Shown here: piece by piece, positions 1 through 7,921 of the stretch | Numbering within the stretch: position 1 is the stretch's first letter | Layout: every line of letters starts with the position of its first letter | DNA from: Candidatus Zhuqueibacterota bacterium | GTDB taxonomy: Bacteria > Zhuqueibacterota > Zhuqueibacteria > Zhuqueibacterales > Geothermadaptataceae | NCBI GenBank assembly: GCA_030950365.1 | Contig: JAUZRQ010000092.1 | Span: 1 to 50,061, forward strand | Reading direction: 5' to 3' | Length of the DNA: 50,061 nucleotides | Made by a program: the position numbers and the translations under genes | Notes under the pieces: generated by a model | What the model saw: only the letters and a program-made list of their open reading frames with translations | What the model was told of the DNA's origin: nothing | Databases searched by the model: none

Positions 1-1310
1 AGGCTCTACTGGCTTTTTTGTGGGTGATGCCTTATATTTTCAATTATGCGAGATACGGAATTTTACACAAAGCTTTTGGGCATAACTTCTCCGTGGGACG
101 TGAGTTTGGTTGAATTAGACACGGAAAAGGAAGAAGTCCAGATATGGATCAGGTATGGTTCTGGCCAGGCCTGCTGTCCGGAATGCGGGAAAGCGTATCC
201 CATTTACGATCACCGTAAGCCGCGCCGGTGGCGACATCTGGATACCTGCCAGATGAAGACCTGGCTTGTGTGTTCGGTTCCTCGCGTATCGTGTCCTGAG
301 CATGGTGTCATCACCATTGCCACGCCATGGGCCAATCCTCAGAGCCGTACAACACGGATGTTTGAGCGGTTGGCCATCGACATGTTGAAGGCCTTTAAGA
401 ACCAAACCAAGGTAGCTAGACTCTTGCGCATTAGCTTTGATCAAATTCATCATATCATGCATCAATCAGTTAAACGAGGACTCGCTCGTCGATCTAAGCA
501 ACACTCGCCGCGGCGCCTTGGCATGGATGAAAAAAGCTTTCAAAAGGGCCACCGCTACAGCACCATCCTCTCCGATCTGGACTCAGGTTGCGTCATTGAC
601 CTGTGTGAAAACCGCGATGAGGATTCCGCAACTGAATTAATTGACAAGAATCTAACACAAGAACAGAAACACAACATCCAGGCCGTGAGCCTGGATATGT
701 GGAAACCCTTTATTAATGCGGTAAAGACCTGTTTCCCGAACGCCGATATCGTGCATGATCGCTTCCATCTGGCAAAGTATCTCAATGAGGCCGTGGATAC
801 AACTCGGCGACAGGAAGTCCAACAGCTGGTCGAACAAGACCAAAAGAATCTGCTTAAAAGAACACGCTATATCTTCCTAACCAATCCGGAAAATTGGTCT
901 GAAGCGTATCTTGAGCGCTTCGAAGAGATTAAAACCGTGAACCTCAAAACTGCAGAAGCCTGGCAAATTAAAGAAAATTTCAAACCATTCTTCCAATTGG
1001 TATCAGTCGAACAGGGAAACGAGTACTTCCTCGAATGGTACAAGGATGCCATAAAAACCAATATCAAACCGATCCAAAAGGTCGCCAACATGTTCAAAAA
1101 ACATATCCAGGGGATTCTTAACTATCTCAAACACCGGATCACTAACGCGCTACTTGAATCCATAAACTCCATCATTCAACAAATTAAAAATATCGCCAGA
1201 GGATACAAATCCTTCGAAAACTTTAGAATCGCGGTCCTATTCCATCTCGGAAAATTAAACCTGTACCAATAAAAAAACCGGTTATCCCACAATTCCAATT
1301 TGGGGAACTT
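1..1310 (+). mobile_element. ISL3-family insertion sequence (ends approximate)
   Basis: The element is inferred from the intact ISL3-type transposase. The window begins with AGGCTCT, which resembles the GGCTCT tips of many ISL3 elements, followed by TTGTGGGTGATGCC at 18-31. Past the stop codon, the reverse complement of about 1279-1293 reads ATTGTGGGATAACCG, an imperfect partner, so an inverted-repeat pair is plausible but the outer right boundary is not fixed. No target-site duplication can be seen because the left flank lies outside the window. Confidence 0.55.
46..1272 (+). CDS. ISL3-family transposase
   Basis: This 408-residue protein is a full-length DDE transposase that would cut and rejoin the ends of its own insertion sequence. 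The N-terminus has a zinc-finger-like block (CCPECGKAYPIYDHR, about residues 43-57), then a helix-turn-helix region near residues 115-140. The catalytic triad can be placed at D161 (GMDEKSF), D217 (SLDMWKPF) and E371 (NALLESIN), with the family's HDRFH motif after the second Asp. Length and motif order match ISL3 elements, and the frame is intact, so the copy may be active. It uses more AT-rich codons than the genes that follow, which fits a mobile origin. The ATG at 46 is the first plausible start in the left end of the element. Confidence 0.93.
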   Translation: MRDTEFYTKLLGITSPWDVSLVELDTEKEEVQIWIRYGSGQACCPECGKAYPIYDHRKPRRWRHLDTCQMKTWLVCSVPRVSCPEHGVITIATPWANPQSRTTRMFERLAIDMLKAFKNQTKVARLLRISFDQIHHIMHQSVKRGLARRSKQHSPRRLGMDEKSFQKGHRYSTILSDLDSGCVIDLCENRDEDSATELIDKNLTQEQKHNIQAVSLDMWKPFINAVKTCFPNADIVHDRFHLAKYLNEAVDTTRRQEVQQLVEQDQKNLLKRTRYIFLTNPENWSEAYLERFEEIKTVNLKTAEAWQIKENFKPFFQLVSVEQGNEYFLEWYKDAIKTNIKPIQKVANMFKKHIQGILNYLKHRITNALLESINSIIQQIKNIARGYKSFENFRIAVLFHLGKLNLYQ

Positions 1311-1440
1311 TTGAATTCGCGGGGCTGTTACTAATATATGCTATGGCGTCGGAATAGTGGAGTCGATTTTGAAGGTGTGAGGGATACATGATGATTCTGT
1401 ATCACAAAAGCATCGCTGGATATGGCAATAAAGCAATAAT

Positions 1441-1545
1441 TTAGCCGTACACAGACAAGGCAATGCCATTTTTTTCAATAAATTCATGAATTGTTTCCGG
1501 ATTTTTATTGCAATGTAATGTTAACGGTGGTAAATTTTTATACAT
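1441..1545 (-). CDS. Short ORF or gene remnant, unknown (34 aa)
   Basis: On the - strand an ATG at 1545 opens a 34-codon frame beginning MYKNLPPLTLHCNKNPE and ending in ALSVYG before a TAA. The residue composition looks protein-like rather than random (NKNPETIHEFIEKNG), so it may be a tiny protein or the 5' fragment of a gene broken by the neighbouring IS. I see no clear ribosome-binding site and do not recognise a family. It is a weak call. Confidence 0.22.
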   Translation of the reverse strand: MYKNLPPLTLHCNKNPETIHEFIEKNGIALSVYG

Positions 1546-1556
1546 GTGGTATGGTA

Positions 1557-1583
1557 TTGACGTAAAGAGATGAATCTTATAAA
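1557..1583 (+). promoter_or_regulatory. Possible sigma-70 promoter for the TPR/peptidase gene
   Basis: TTGACG at 1557-1562 is followed after 15 bases by TATAAA at 1578-1583. Both hexamers are close to consensus but the spacer is short. The position, about 50 bases before the ATG at 1631, is suitable. Confidence 0.33.
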
Positions 1584-1630
1584 TCACGACTGGATGTCAT
1601 TTTGACCTTTGCTTGCCGGTGAATTTTGGA

Positions 1631-4270
1631 ATGCTCTTTTTCCCGCTCCATTTGCGCCCGATATTACCTGGCTTGTCGCATCCATGGATTCTCTTTGCTG
1701 TACTGTTCCATCTATTTTTTCAGCTTCCAACTCATTCCTCTGCGCAATCTCTGCAAAAAGGCAAAGAGGCGTTTTTTAAGGGCGATTACGCTGCTGCCAT
1801 CAAAGCCTTCCGCGCTGTCAGGCCAGATGAGGAATCGGTGTACTGGCTGAGCCTTGCGCTGGAAGCGCGCGGTGAGCCGGACAGGGCCAAAAAAGCGATT
1901 GTGCAATTTGCTCCCCATGCACGCTCGGCTTTGCTGCTTTCGCGGCTGGGTGAGCTGGAATTTGCACAGGCCAATTACCGCCGGGCCGGTGAGCTTTTCC
2001 GGCAGGCCTTCCGGACCGATTCCACTCAACTGGAAGCGCGTTTGAACTGGGGACGCTATTTGCACTGGCGCGGCAAACGCCAGCAGGCCCGGACCGTGCT
2101 GCAATATTTTGTGGAGCTGTACCGCGCCGCCGCCCGTCCGGATGCGCGACTGAATTTTCTCACCGCATCGGCGTGCATTTATCTAAACCGGTTTCAGGAT
2201 GCCAATGATCTGTTCCAGGAAGCCAGCAAGCAGGCGCCGCAAGATTGGCGCATCTTCATCCGCTGGGGAAATTTGTTTTTAGACAAATACAATTATGCCG
2301 ATGCCAGTAGCGTTTTCGAAGATGCGCTGAAAATCAATGGTAGGCTGGTGCCGGCGCGCATCGGGCTGGCGCGGGCGAAGGAGGCGGCGAGTCCGCAGCA
2401 GGCGTTGAAAATGGTTGAAGACCTGCTGAATGATCACGACGATCGCACCGATGTGCTGAATTACGCCGCCCACGTGTATCTGCTGCTTGGGCGTTACGAA
2501 AAAGCGCAAAAACTAATTGCCAAGGTGTTGAAGCAGCGCCCCGAGCATCTGGAAGCCCTGACCCTGAAAGGCCGTCTGGCGCTGTACCGCAAGCGCTTCG
2601 ACGAATTCGAATCGATTGCGCGCCGCGTGCTGAAGGTTCATCCGCGGTATGCAACATTTTACACCCGTGCCGGTGATGCCCTGGCGCAGCGGTATTTGTT
2701 TGAAGAAGCCGCGCGCATGTACCGCCGGGCGATTGCGCTGGATGCTGAAGATGCAGCCGCCCACGCGGGGCTGGGCACCACCCTGTCCAGGCTGGCGCGG
2801 CTGGCCGAAGCCCGCGCGGAGCTGGAAGAGGCTTTTGAGCTGGATGCCTACAATGTCTGGACCGGCAACTTGCTGAATCTATTCGACAGCTACGCGGATT
2901 ACGACACCATCCGCACCGAACATTTTTTGATCCGCTTGCACAAAGACGAGCGGCCGGTCCTCGGACCTTATGCTGCGGAAGTGGCCGAGCGCGCCTATCG
3001 CGAGCTGGTGCCACGCTACCGCATGCAGCTCAACTGGCCGGTTACCATTGAGATTTTCCCGGATCACGATGATTTTGCCGTGCGCAGTTTCGGGCTCCCC
3101 GGCGCGCAGGTGTTTCTGGGCATCTGTTTCGGCCCGCTGATCACCATGAACTCGCCGCGCGCCCGTCCCATTGGCACGTTCAACTGGCAGGAAACCCTGT
3201 GGCACGAGTTTGCCCACGTGCTGCACCTCACCATGACGCACAACCGGGTGCCGCGCTGGCTGGCCGAGGGTATCTCCGTGTACGAGGCCGCGCGGGCCAA
3301 TCCGGCGTGGGATATGGACATGCACATGATGATGATTGGTGCGCTGAAAAAAGATGAACTGATTCCGCTGGCCGAGCTGGACAAGGGCTTCGTGGGCGAT
3401 CCGCGCCGGGTCACGTTTTCGTATTATCAGTCATCGCAAATGGTGCGGTTTATTGTGCAGACATTTGGCTTCGACAGATTGCTGCAATTGCTGGCCGCCT
3501 TCCGCGATGATCTGAACACCGCGCAGGCTATCCGGCGGGTGTTCGATCTGTCTTTGTCACAATTCGATCGTCAGTTTGCGCAGTGGGCCCGGCAGGTTTT
3601 CCCGGTGGATCAAATCGAATTCGATGCCGATCTGGAAAAATTGATGGGATCGGATCAACCATCCGGAAAGCTGCTGCACACGCTGCTCAAAGACAATCCG
3701 AAATTGTTTTTGGTAAAATTGCGCTATGCAAAGTATCTTATTGAAAAAGGCGAGTTCCGCGAAGCGATCGATATGCTGGTGAAGGTGCGAGACACCTTCC
3801 CGGAGTATGTCGGCCCAAATAATGCGTATTTGCTGCTCGAAAAGGCCTACGCCGAAATTGGCGATTCGGCGAGTGCGGCGGCTCAGCTATCGGCGCTGTT
3901 GCGCCGCGATGGCAAAAATTACCGGGCGGCTCTCAAGCTTCTGCGCTATGCCGAATCGTTGCAGCGGGACGACTGGGCCAAACAGGCGCTGGAGCTGGCC
4001 ATTCAGATTTATCCGTACAATGCTGAACTGCACCGCAAGCTGGGACGCATTTATTTGAAGGAGAATCGCAGCCGGCTGGCCATCCGGGAATTTGAGGTGC
4101 TGCTGGCGCTCAATCCGCTGGACAGGGCGGATGCCCATTGCAATCTGGCCGAGGCCTATTTACAGGCGCAACAAAAGCGCCGCGCGCACCGGCATGCGCT
4201 CAAGGCGCTGGAATTTGCGCCGACCTATCAACGGGCACAGGAATTGCTGTTGAAAACCGCATCGCAGTGA
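1631..4270 (+). CDS. Exported TPR protein with a gluzincin-type zinc metallopeptidase domain
   Basis: The product is about 879 residues and probably periplasmic. It has a hydrophobic N-terminal signal ending near THSSAQS, then a long run of TPR repeats (for example GDYAAAIKAF, ANYRRAGELFRQAF), a peptidase-like core around residues 430-640, and a second TPR block to the C-terminus. The core carries WHEFAHVLH (zinc His about 525 and 529) followed by WLAEGISVYE, the downstream Glu expected of gluzincins of the peptidase MA group. The substrate is unknown. TPR arms on both sides suggest that it docks on partner proteins. I chose ATG 1631 because GGTGA at 1618-1622 is well spaced from it. A TTG at 1613 in the same frame is an alternative. 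The MoxR/von Willebrand envelope cluster follows. Confidence 0.8.
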   Translation: MLFFPLHLRPILPGLSHPWILFAVLFHLFFQLPTHSSAQSLQKGKEAFFKGDYAAAIKAFRAVRPDEESVYWLSLALEARGEPDRAKKAIVQFAPHARSALLLSRLGELEFAQANYRRAGELFRQAFRTDSTQLEARLNWGRYLHWRGKRQQARTVLQYFVELYRAAARPDARLNFLTASACIYLNRFQDANDLFQEASKQAPQDWRIFIRWGNLFLDKYNYADASSVFEDALKINGRLVPARIGLARAKEAASPQQALKMVEDLLNDHDDRTDVLNYAAHVYLLLGRYEKAQKLIAKVLKQRPEHLEALTLKGRLALYRKRFDEFESIARRVLKVHPRYATFYTRAGDALAQRYLFEEAARMYRRAIALDAEDAAAHAGLGTTLSRLARLAEARAELEEAFELDAYNVWTGNLLNLFDSYADYDTIRTEHFLIRLHKDERPVLGPYAAEVAERAYRELVPRYRMQLNWPVTIEIFPDHDDFAVRSFGLPGAQVFLGICFGPLITMNSPRARPIGTFNWQETLWHEFAHVLHLTMTHNRVPRWLAEGISVYEAARANPAWDMDMHMMMIGALKKDELIPLAELDKGFVGDPRRVTFSYYQSSQMVRFIVQTFGFDRLLQLLAAFRDDLNTAQAIRRVFDLSLSQFDRQFAQWARQVFPVDQIEFDADLEKLMGSDQPSGKLLHTLLKDNPKLFLVKLRYAKYLIEKGEFREAIDMLVKVRDTFPEYVGPNNAYLLLEKAYAEIGDSASAAAQLSALLRRDGKNYRAALKLLRYAESLQRDDWAKQALELAIQIYPYNAELHRKLGRIYLKENRSRLAIREFEVLLALNPLDRADAHCNLAEAYLQAQQKRRAHRHALKALEFAPTYQRAQELLLKTASQ

Positions 4271-4348
4271 ATTTCCTGTGGGCGATTCTGCATAAAGTAT
4301 ATGGAATGAACAGGAACGGGATTTGGGTTGAACCGGTTTAATCAATGG

Positions 4349-4376
4349 TTGCAGGCATTTGAATTTTTACTAATTT
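4349..4376 (+). promoter_or_regulatory. Possible sigma-70 promoter of the DUF4159/MoxR operon
   Basis: TTGCAG at 4349-4354 and TAATTT at 4371-4376 are separated by 16 bases. They lie in the only sizeable gap (4271-4428) before the tightly packed run of genes to 16936. The match is moderate. Confidence 0.32.
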
Positions 4377-4428
4377 CGCTGAAGAAGAGGGTGGGATTGC
4401 CGTTTATCAATGAAGGTGCATCCGTTTG

Positions 4429-5178
4429 ATGAAGCGAAACGGGGAAAAATGGCTTTTGGTTGCGTGGCTGGCGGCGGCGAGTCTGGCCATGCTCGATCGG
4501 CCGGTTGTCGCGCAGACCGTGACAACGCACCTGGCCGATAATGCGTTCACGTTTGTGCGCATTCGCTGGAAGGCGCCGGATTATGCGCGTTTCATGCGAT
4601 TTTATTTTAATTCCGGGCCGCCTTGGTCGCACGACTATCCCACAGCCGAGGAAAACATGTACACGGCCCTGCGGCTGCTGACGCAACTGCCGGTCACGGG
4701 CGAAGCCAAGATTTTGACTCTGGACAATGACGAAATTTTTGACTATCCCATGCTGTACATTTGCGAAATCGGCGTATGGGAGCCCTCTGACGCCGAGGTG
4801 AAGCGGCTGGGAGAATATCTCAAGCGTGGTGGATTTTTGATCGTGGATGATTTCCGCGGGCGGCGCGAATTGCTGAACCTGATCCGGCAAATGAAGCGGA
4901 TCGTGCCCGAGTTCACCTATCGTAAGTTGCAAGCAGATCATCCAATTTTTCATTGCTTTTTCGAGTTTTCGTCTCTGGTGTATGATTCGCCTTACCTATC
5001 CGCGGGCTATTTTCCTGAATATTACGGCTGGTTTGATCCACATGGCCGCATGGCCGCGATCGTCAATTACAACAACGATATTGGCGACGGATGGGAGTGG
5101 CCGGAAGAGAACGAAATTTTTTCGGCCGAAGCGTTCAAACTGGGCATCAATTACATTATCTACTCACTGACGCACTGA
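4429..5178 (+). CDS. DUF4159 domain protein, first of a tandem pair
   Basis: This exported protein of about 249 residues has a signal peptide ending near RPVVAQT, followed by a single DUF4159 domain. Family hallmarks include FTFVRIRW near the mature N-terminus, LDNDEIFDYPMLYICEIG in the middle, GGFLIVDDF, and DHPIFHCFF near residue 170. DUF4159 has a glutamine-amidotransferase-like fold usually without catalytic residues and often sits beside MoxR/BatA clusters, as here. Its biochemical role is not known. ATG 4429 is preferred because AAGGTG lies 10 bases upstream. It ends one base before the next gene, and the two proteins are clearly paralogous, so a local duplication is likely. Confidence 0.82.
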   Translation: MKRNGEKWLLVAWLAAASLAMLDRPVVAQTVTTHLADNAFTFVRIRWKAPDYARFMRFYFNSGPPWSHDYPTAEENMYTALRLLTQLPVTGEAKILTLDNDEIFDYPMLYICEIGVWEPSDAEVKRLGEYLKRGGFLIVDDFRGRRELLNLIRQMKRIVPEFTYRKLQADHPIFHCFFEFSSLVYDSPYLSAGYFPEYYGWFDPHGRMAAIVNYNNDIGDGWEWPEENEIFSAEAFKLGINYIIYSLTH

Positions 5179-5179
5179 T

Positions 5180-5953
5180 ATGATAAAACAGGCATGGCGA
5201 CAAATCGCCGCGAGAGGTTCGATCTGGCTCCTTTTGCTGAGCGCCGCACCACAGGCGCCGGCGCAGCAAATCACCGATGACAATTTCACCTTCGTGCGCA
5301 TCCGTTATAGTATGGGCTATCTTGGCTATGCATTTCAGAGCCGCTACGGCGCTTACGATAGCTGGATGGTGGATTTCCCCAGTGCCGAGGAGAACTTTTT
5401 GCGCGGATTTGCCAAGGCCACCAGCGTGCCGGTCTCCGGTCGCTCTGTCTCCATCGGGCTGACCGAAGACGCGCTGTTTGATTACGCATTTGCCTATGTG
5501 GTGGAAGTCGGCTACATGCAGCTTACTGATGAAGAGGCGAAGGCCTTACGTGAGTGGCTGTTGCGTGGCGGATTTCTGCTCATCGATGATTTTCATGGCT
5601 GGCGCGAGTGGCAGAATTTTGTTTATCAGTTCAAAAAAGTGTTCCCGGAACGGGAACCACGCGACATTCCCATCGACCATCCGATCTTTCACTGCTATTA
5701 CGATTTTGACTACTTCCCGCAGGTGCCAGGACTGGCCGCGTTGTACCGCGGAGTCACCTATGAGAAGGGCGGCAAGGTGCCACACTGCCGGGGCATCTTC
5801 GACGACCAGGGACGGCTGATGGTGCTGATCAACCACAACATGGACCTCGGCGATAGCTGGGAGCACGCCGCAGACCGCCGATACCAAATCAAATATTCGA
5901 TTCTTGGCTACAAACTGGGCATCAACTACATCATTTATGCGTTAACCCATTAA
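5180..5953 (+). CDS. DUF4159 domain protein, second of a tandem pair
   Basis: This 257-residue paralogue of the preceding gene has a signal peptide ending near APAQQ. It shares the markers FTFVRIRYS, EDALFDYAFAYVVEVGY, GGFLLIDDFHGW, DHPIFHCYYDF and the C-terminal YKLGINYIIYALTH. The near-identical C-termini of the pair (LGINYIIY) and the conserved block order support a tandem duplication followed by divergence. The start codon follows the previous stop by one base, so translation is probably coupled. It is inferred to work at the periplasmic face of the same assembly as the downstream MoxR and BatA-like proteins. The molecular function is unknown. Confidence 0.82.
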   Translation: MIKQAWRQIAARGSIWLLLLSAAPQAPAQQITDDNFTFVRIRYSMGYLGYAFQSRYGAYDSWMVDFPSAEENFLRGFAKATSVPVSGRSVSIGLTEDALFDYAFAYVVEVGYMQLTDEEAKALREWLLRGGFLLIDDFHGWREWQNFVYQFKKVFPEREPRDIPIDHPIFHCYYDFDYFPQVPGLAALYRGVTYEKGGKVPHCRGIFDDQGRLMVLINHNMDLGDSWEHAADRRYQIKYSILGYKLGINYIIYALTH

Positions 5954-5972
5954 CGAGGAAAAAGGAAGTCGT

Positions 5973-6998
5973 ATGACGGAGCGATCAGGACACCCCATGA
6001 CGGAGCAGGACAGGATGATCGAACGGTTGCAGCAGGGACAGAAGTCCATCCTGCAAGAACTGCGCAAAATCATCATCGGGCAGGATCAGGTGATCCATCA
6101 GGTCATGGTGGCGCTGTTCACCGGTGGCCATTGCCTTATCACCGGCGTCCCCGGCCTGGCCAAAACCCTGCTCATCCGTACGTTGGCTCGCATTCTCGAT
6201 CTCAAATTCAGCCGCATTCAGTTTACGCCCGACCTCATGCCCGCCGATATCACCGGCATCGATGTGATCGAGGAAGATCGTGCCACTGGCAAACGTGTGA
6301 TGAAATTTATCCCCGGTCCCCTGTTTGCCAATATCATTCTGGCGGATGAAATCAACCGGACTCCCCCGAAAACCCAGGCAGCACTTCTGGAAGCCATGCA
6401 GGAGAAGCATGTGACGGCCGGCGGCAAAACCTATAAACTATCGGAACCGTTTTTCGTACTGGCCACGCAGAACCCCATCGAACTGGAAGGCACGTATCCG
6501 CTGCCGGAAGCGCAGCTCGATCGCTTCATGTTCAACATCGTGATGGATTATTTGCCGGAAGAAGAAGAGGTGCGCGTGGTCACCAGCACCACGTCCAATT
6601 ACGATCCGGCCATCGACCGGGTGGTGACCGGCGCCGATATTCTGGCATTTCAGCGTATCATCCGCAACGTGAAAGTGGCTGAAGACGTGGCGCGGTACGC
6701 GGTGCAACTGGTGGCCGCCAGCCGGCCCTCCAGCAAGAACGCTCCCGATTTCGTGAAAAAATATGTCAACTGGGGCGCCGGTCTGCGCGCCTCCCAGTAT
6801 CTGATTCTCGGCAGCAAGGCCCTCGCACTGATGAACGGCCGGTTGAATGTGTCGCTCAAGGATATCCGGGCGCTGGCGTTTCCGGTGCTTCGCCACCGCA
6901 TCATCACTAACTTTTACGCCGAGTCCGAAAAAATTCGCTCGGAAAACATCATTGCCATGCTGCTGGAAACCGTGCCCGAACCGAAGGGAATCGAATAA
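5973..6998 (+). CDS. MoxR-family AAA+ ATPase
   Basis: The 341-residue cytoplasmic ATPase belongs to the MoxR group, which acts as a chaperone or metal/cofactor insertion machine together with von Willebrand partner proteins. Visible motifs are the Walker A GVPGLAKTLL (about residues 54-63), Walker B ILADEINRTPP, sensor 1 LATQNPIELEGTYPLPEAQ with the typical LDRFMF arginine-finger region, and a C-terminal lid. Length is typical. AAAGGAAG upstream of ATG 5973 gives a good ribosome-binding site. The following DUF58 gene starts five bases after the stop, the classic MoxR-DUF58 pair. Client proteins are unknown; the membrane and exported proteins encoded next to it are candidates. Confidence 0.93.
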   Translation: MTERSGHPMTEQDRMIERLQQGQKSILQELRKIIIGQDQVIHQVMVALFTGGHCLITGVPGLAKTLLIRTLARILDLKFSRIQFTPDLMPADITGIDVIEEDRATGKRVMKFIPGPLFANIILADEINRTPPKTQAALLEAMQEKHVTAGGKTYKLSEPFFVLATQNPIELEGTYPLPEAQLDRFMFNIVMDYLPEEEEVRVVTSTTSNYDPAIDRVVTGADILAFQRIIRNVKVAEDVARYAVQLVAASRPSSKNAPDFVKKYVNWGAGLRASQYLILGSKALALMNGRLNVSLKDIRALAFPVLRHRIITNFYAESEKIRSENIIAMLLETVPEPKGIE

Positions 6999-7003
6999 TC
7001 GCC

Positions 7004-7900
7004 ATGGCCGCACAACCCATACAATTTCTCGATCCCGAGATTCTGGCCAGCATCGCCGGGATGGAATTGCGCGCCCGCGCAGTGGTGGAAGGCTTTCTCT
7101 CCGGCCTGCATCGCAGCCCGTACAAGGGATTCAGCGTGGAGTTCGCCGAATACCGGCAGTACACTCCGGGCGACGATCCGCGGCACATCGACTGGAAAGT
7201 GTACGCACGCACGGATCGCTATTACGTCAAGGAGTTCGAAGAAGAAACCAACCTGGCCTGCCACATTCTGCTGGACCTGTCGAAATCCATGACGTATGCG
7301 TCGGGCAAAACCAGCAAATTAACCTATGGTTCGTATCTTGCGGCATCGCTGGCTTATCTGATGTTTCGGCAGCGGGATGCGGTAGGGTTGATCACGTTCG
7401 ACGATCGCATTCGCACGCATCTGCCGGCGCGGATCAAGCCCGGGCATTTGCACAGTTTGCTGATTGCGCTGGAGCACCTGACCCCGGGCGAGCGCACGGA
7501 TATCGCCGCGCCGCTGCATCAGATCGCAGACTTTTTAAACAAAAAGGGCCTGATCATCCTGATTTCCGATTTGCTCGATGATCCCGACCGCATACTGGAA
7601 GCGCTGCAGCATTTTCGGTTTCGAGGGCATGAAATCATCGTATTTCAGGTCATGGATCATGCCGAACTGACGTTTCCGTTTCACAGCACCACCCGGTTTG
7701 TGGGTCTTGAAGGCGAAGGACAGGTTTTGACCGTGCCCCAGAGCGTGAAAGATCAGTATTTGGAAAAATTGCAGCAGCACACGGAACGCCTGCGCAAAGG
7801 CTGTGGCCTCCATCATATTGACTACACCGTGCTGGATACCAAACGACCGCTGGATTTTGCGCTGCAGGAATACCTTGCGGCCCGGGCGGGCAAATTGTGA
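7004..7900 (+). CDS. DUF58 domain protein (MoxR partner)
   Basis: The product is 298 residues, soluble, and of the DUF58 family. Recognisable parts are GFSVEFAEYRQYTPGDDPRHI (about residues 43-63) with IDWKVYAR following, and a von Willebrand-like domain starting with HILLDLSKSMTY, in which the metal-site pattern D-x-S-x-S is present as DLSKS. Family members pair with MoxR ATPases, and the gene order here is the usual one. It lacks the transmembrane helices found in some longer DUF58 proteins. No catalytic activity can be assigned from sequence. It is presumably an adaptor between the ATPase and the BatA-like membrane protein that follows. Confidence 0.9.
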   Translation: MAAQPIQFLDPEILASIAGMELRARAVVEGFLSGLHRSPYKGFSVEFAEYRQYTPGDDPRHIDWKVYARTDRYYVKEFEEETNLACHILLDLSKSMTYASGKTSKLTYGSYLAASLAYLMFRQRDAVGLITFDDRIRTHLPARIKPGHLHSLLIALEHLTPGERTDIAAPLHQIADFLNKKGLIILISDLLDDPDRILEALQHFRFRGHEIIVFQVMDHAELTFPFHSTTRFVGLEGEGQVLTVPQSVKDQYLEKLQQHTERLRKGCGLHHIDYTVLDTKRPLDFALQEYLAARAGKL

Positions 7901-7921
7901 CGAGGTGACTATTTAACCGAA

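Larger units (their letters stand above)
1273..1612. other. Intergenic stretch after the IS
   Basis: About 340 bases lie between the transposase and the TPR/peptidase gene. They hold the right end of the IS, a short - strand ORF (1441-1545) and a weak promoter-like pair just before the next gene. The base composition is much more AT-rich than the following operon. No RNA gene is seen. Confidence 0.6.
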
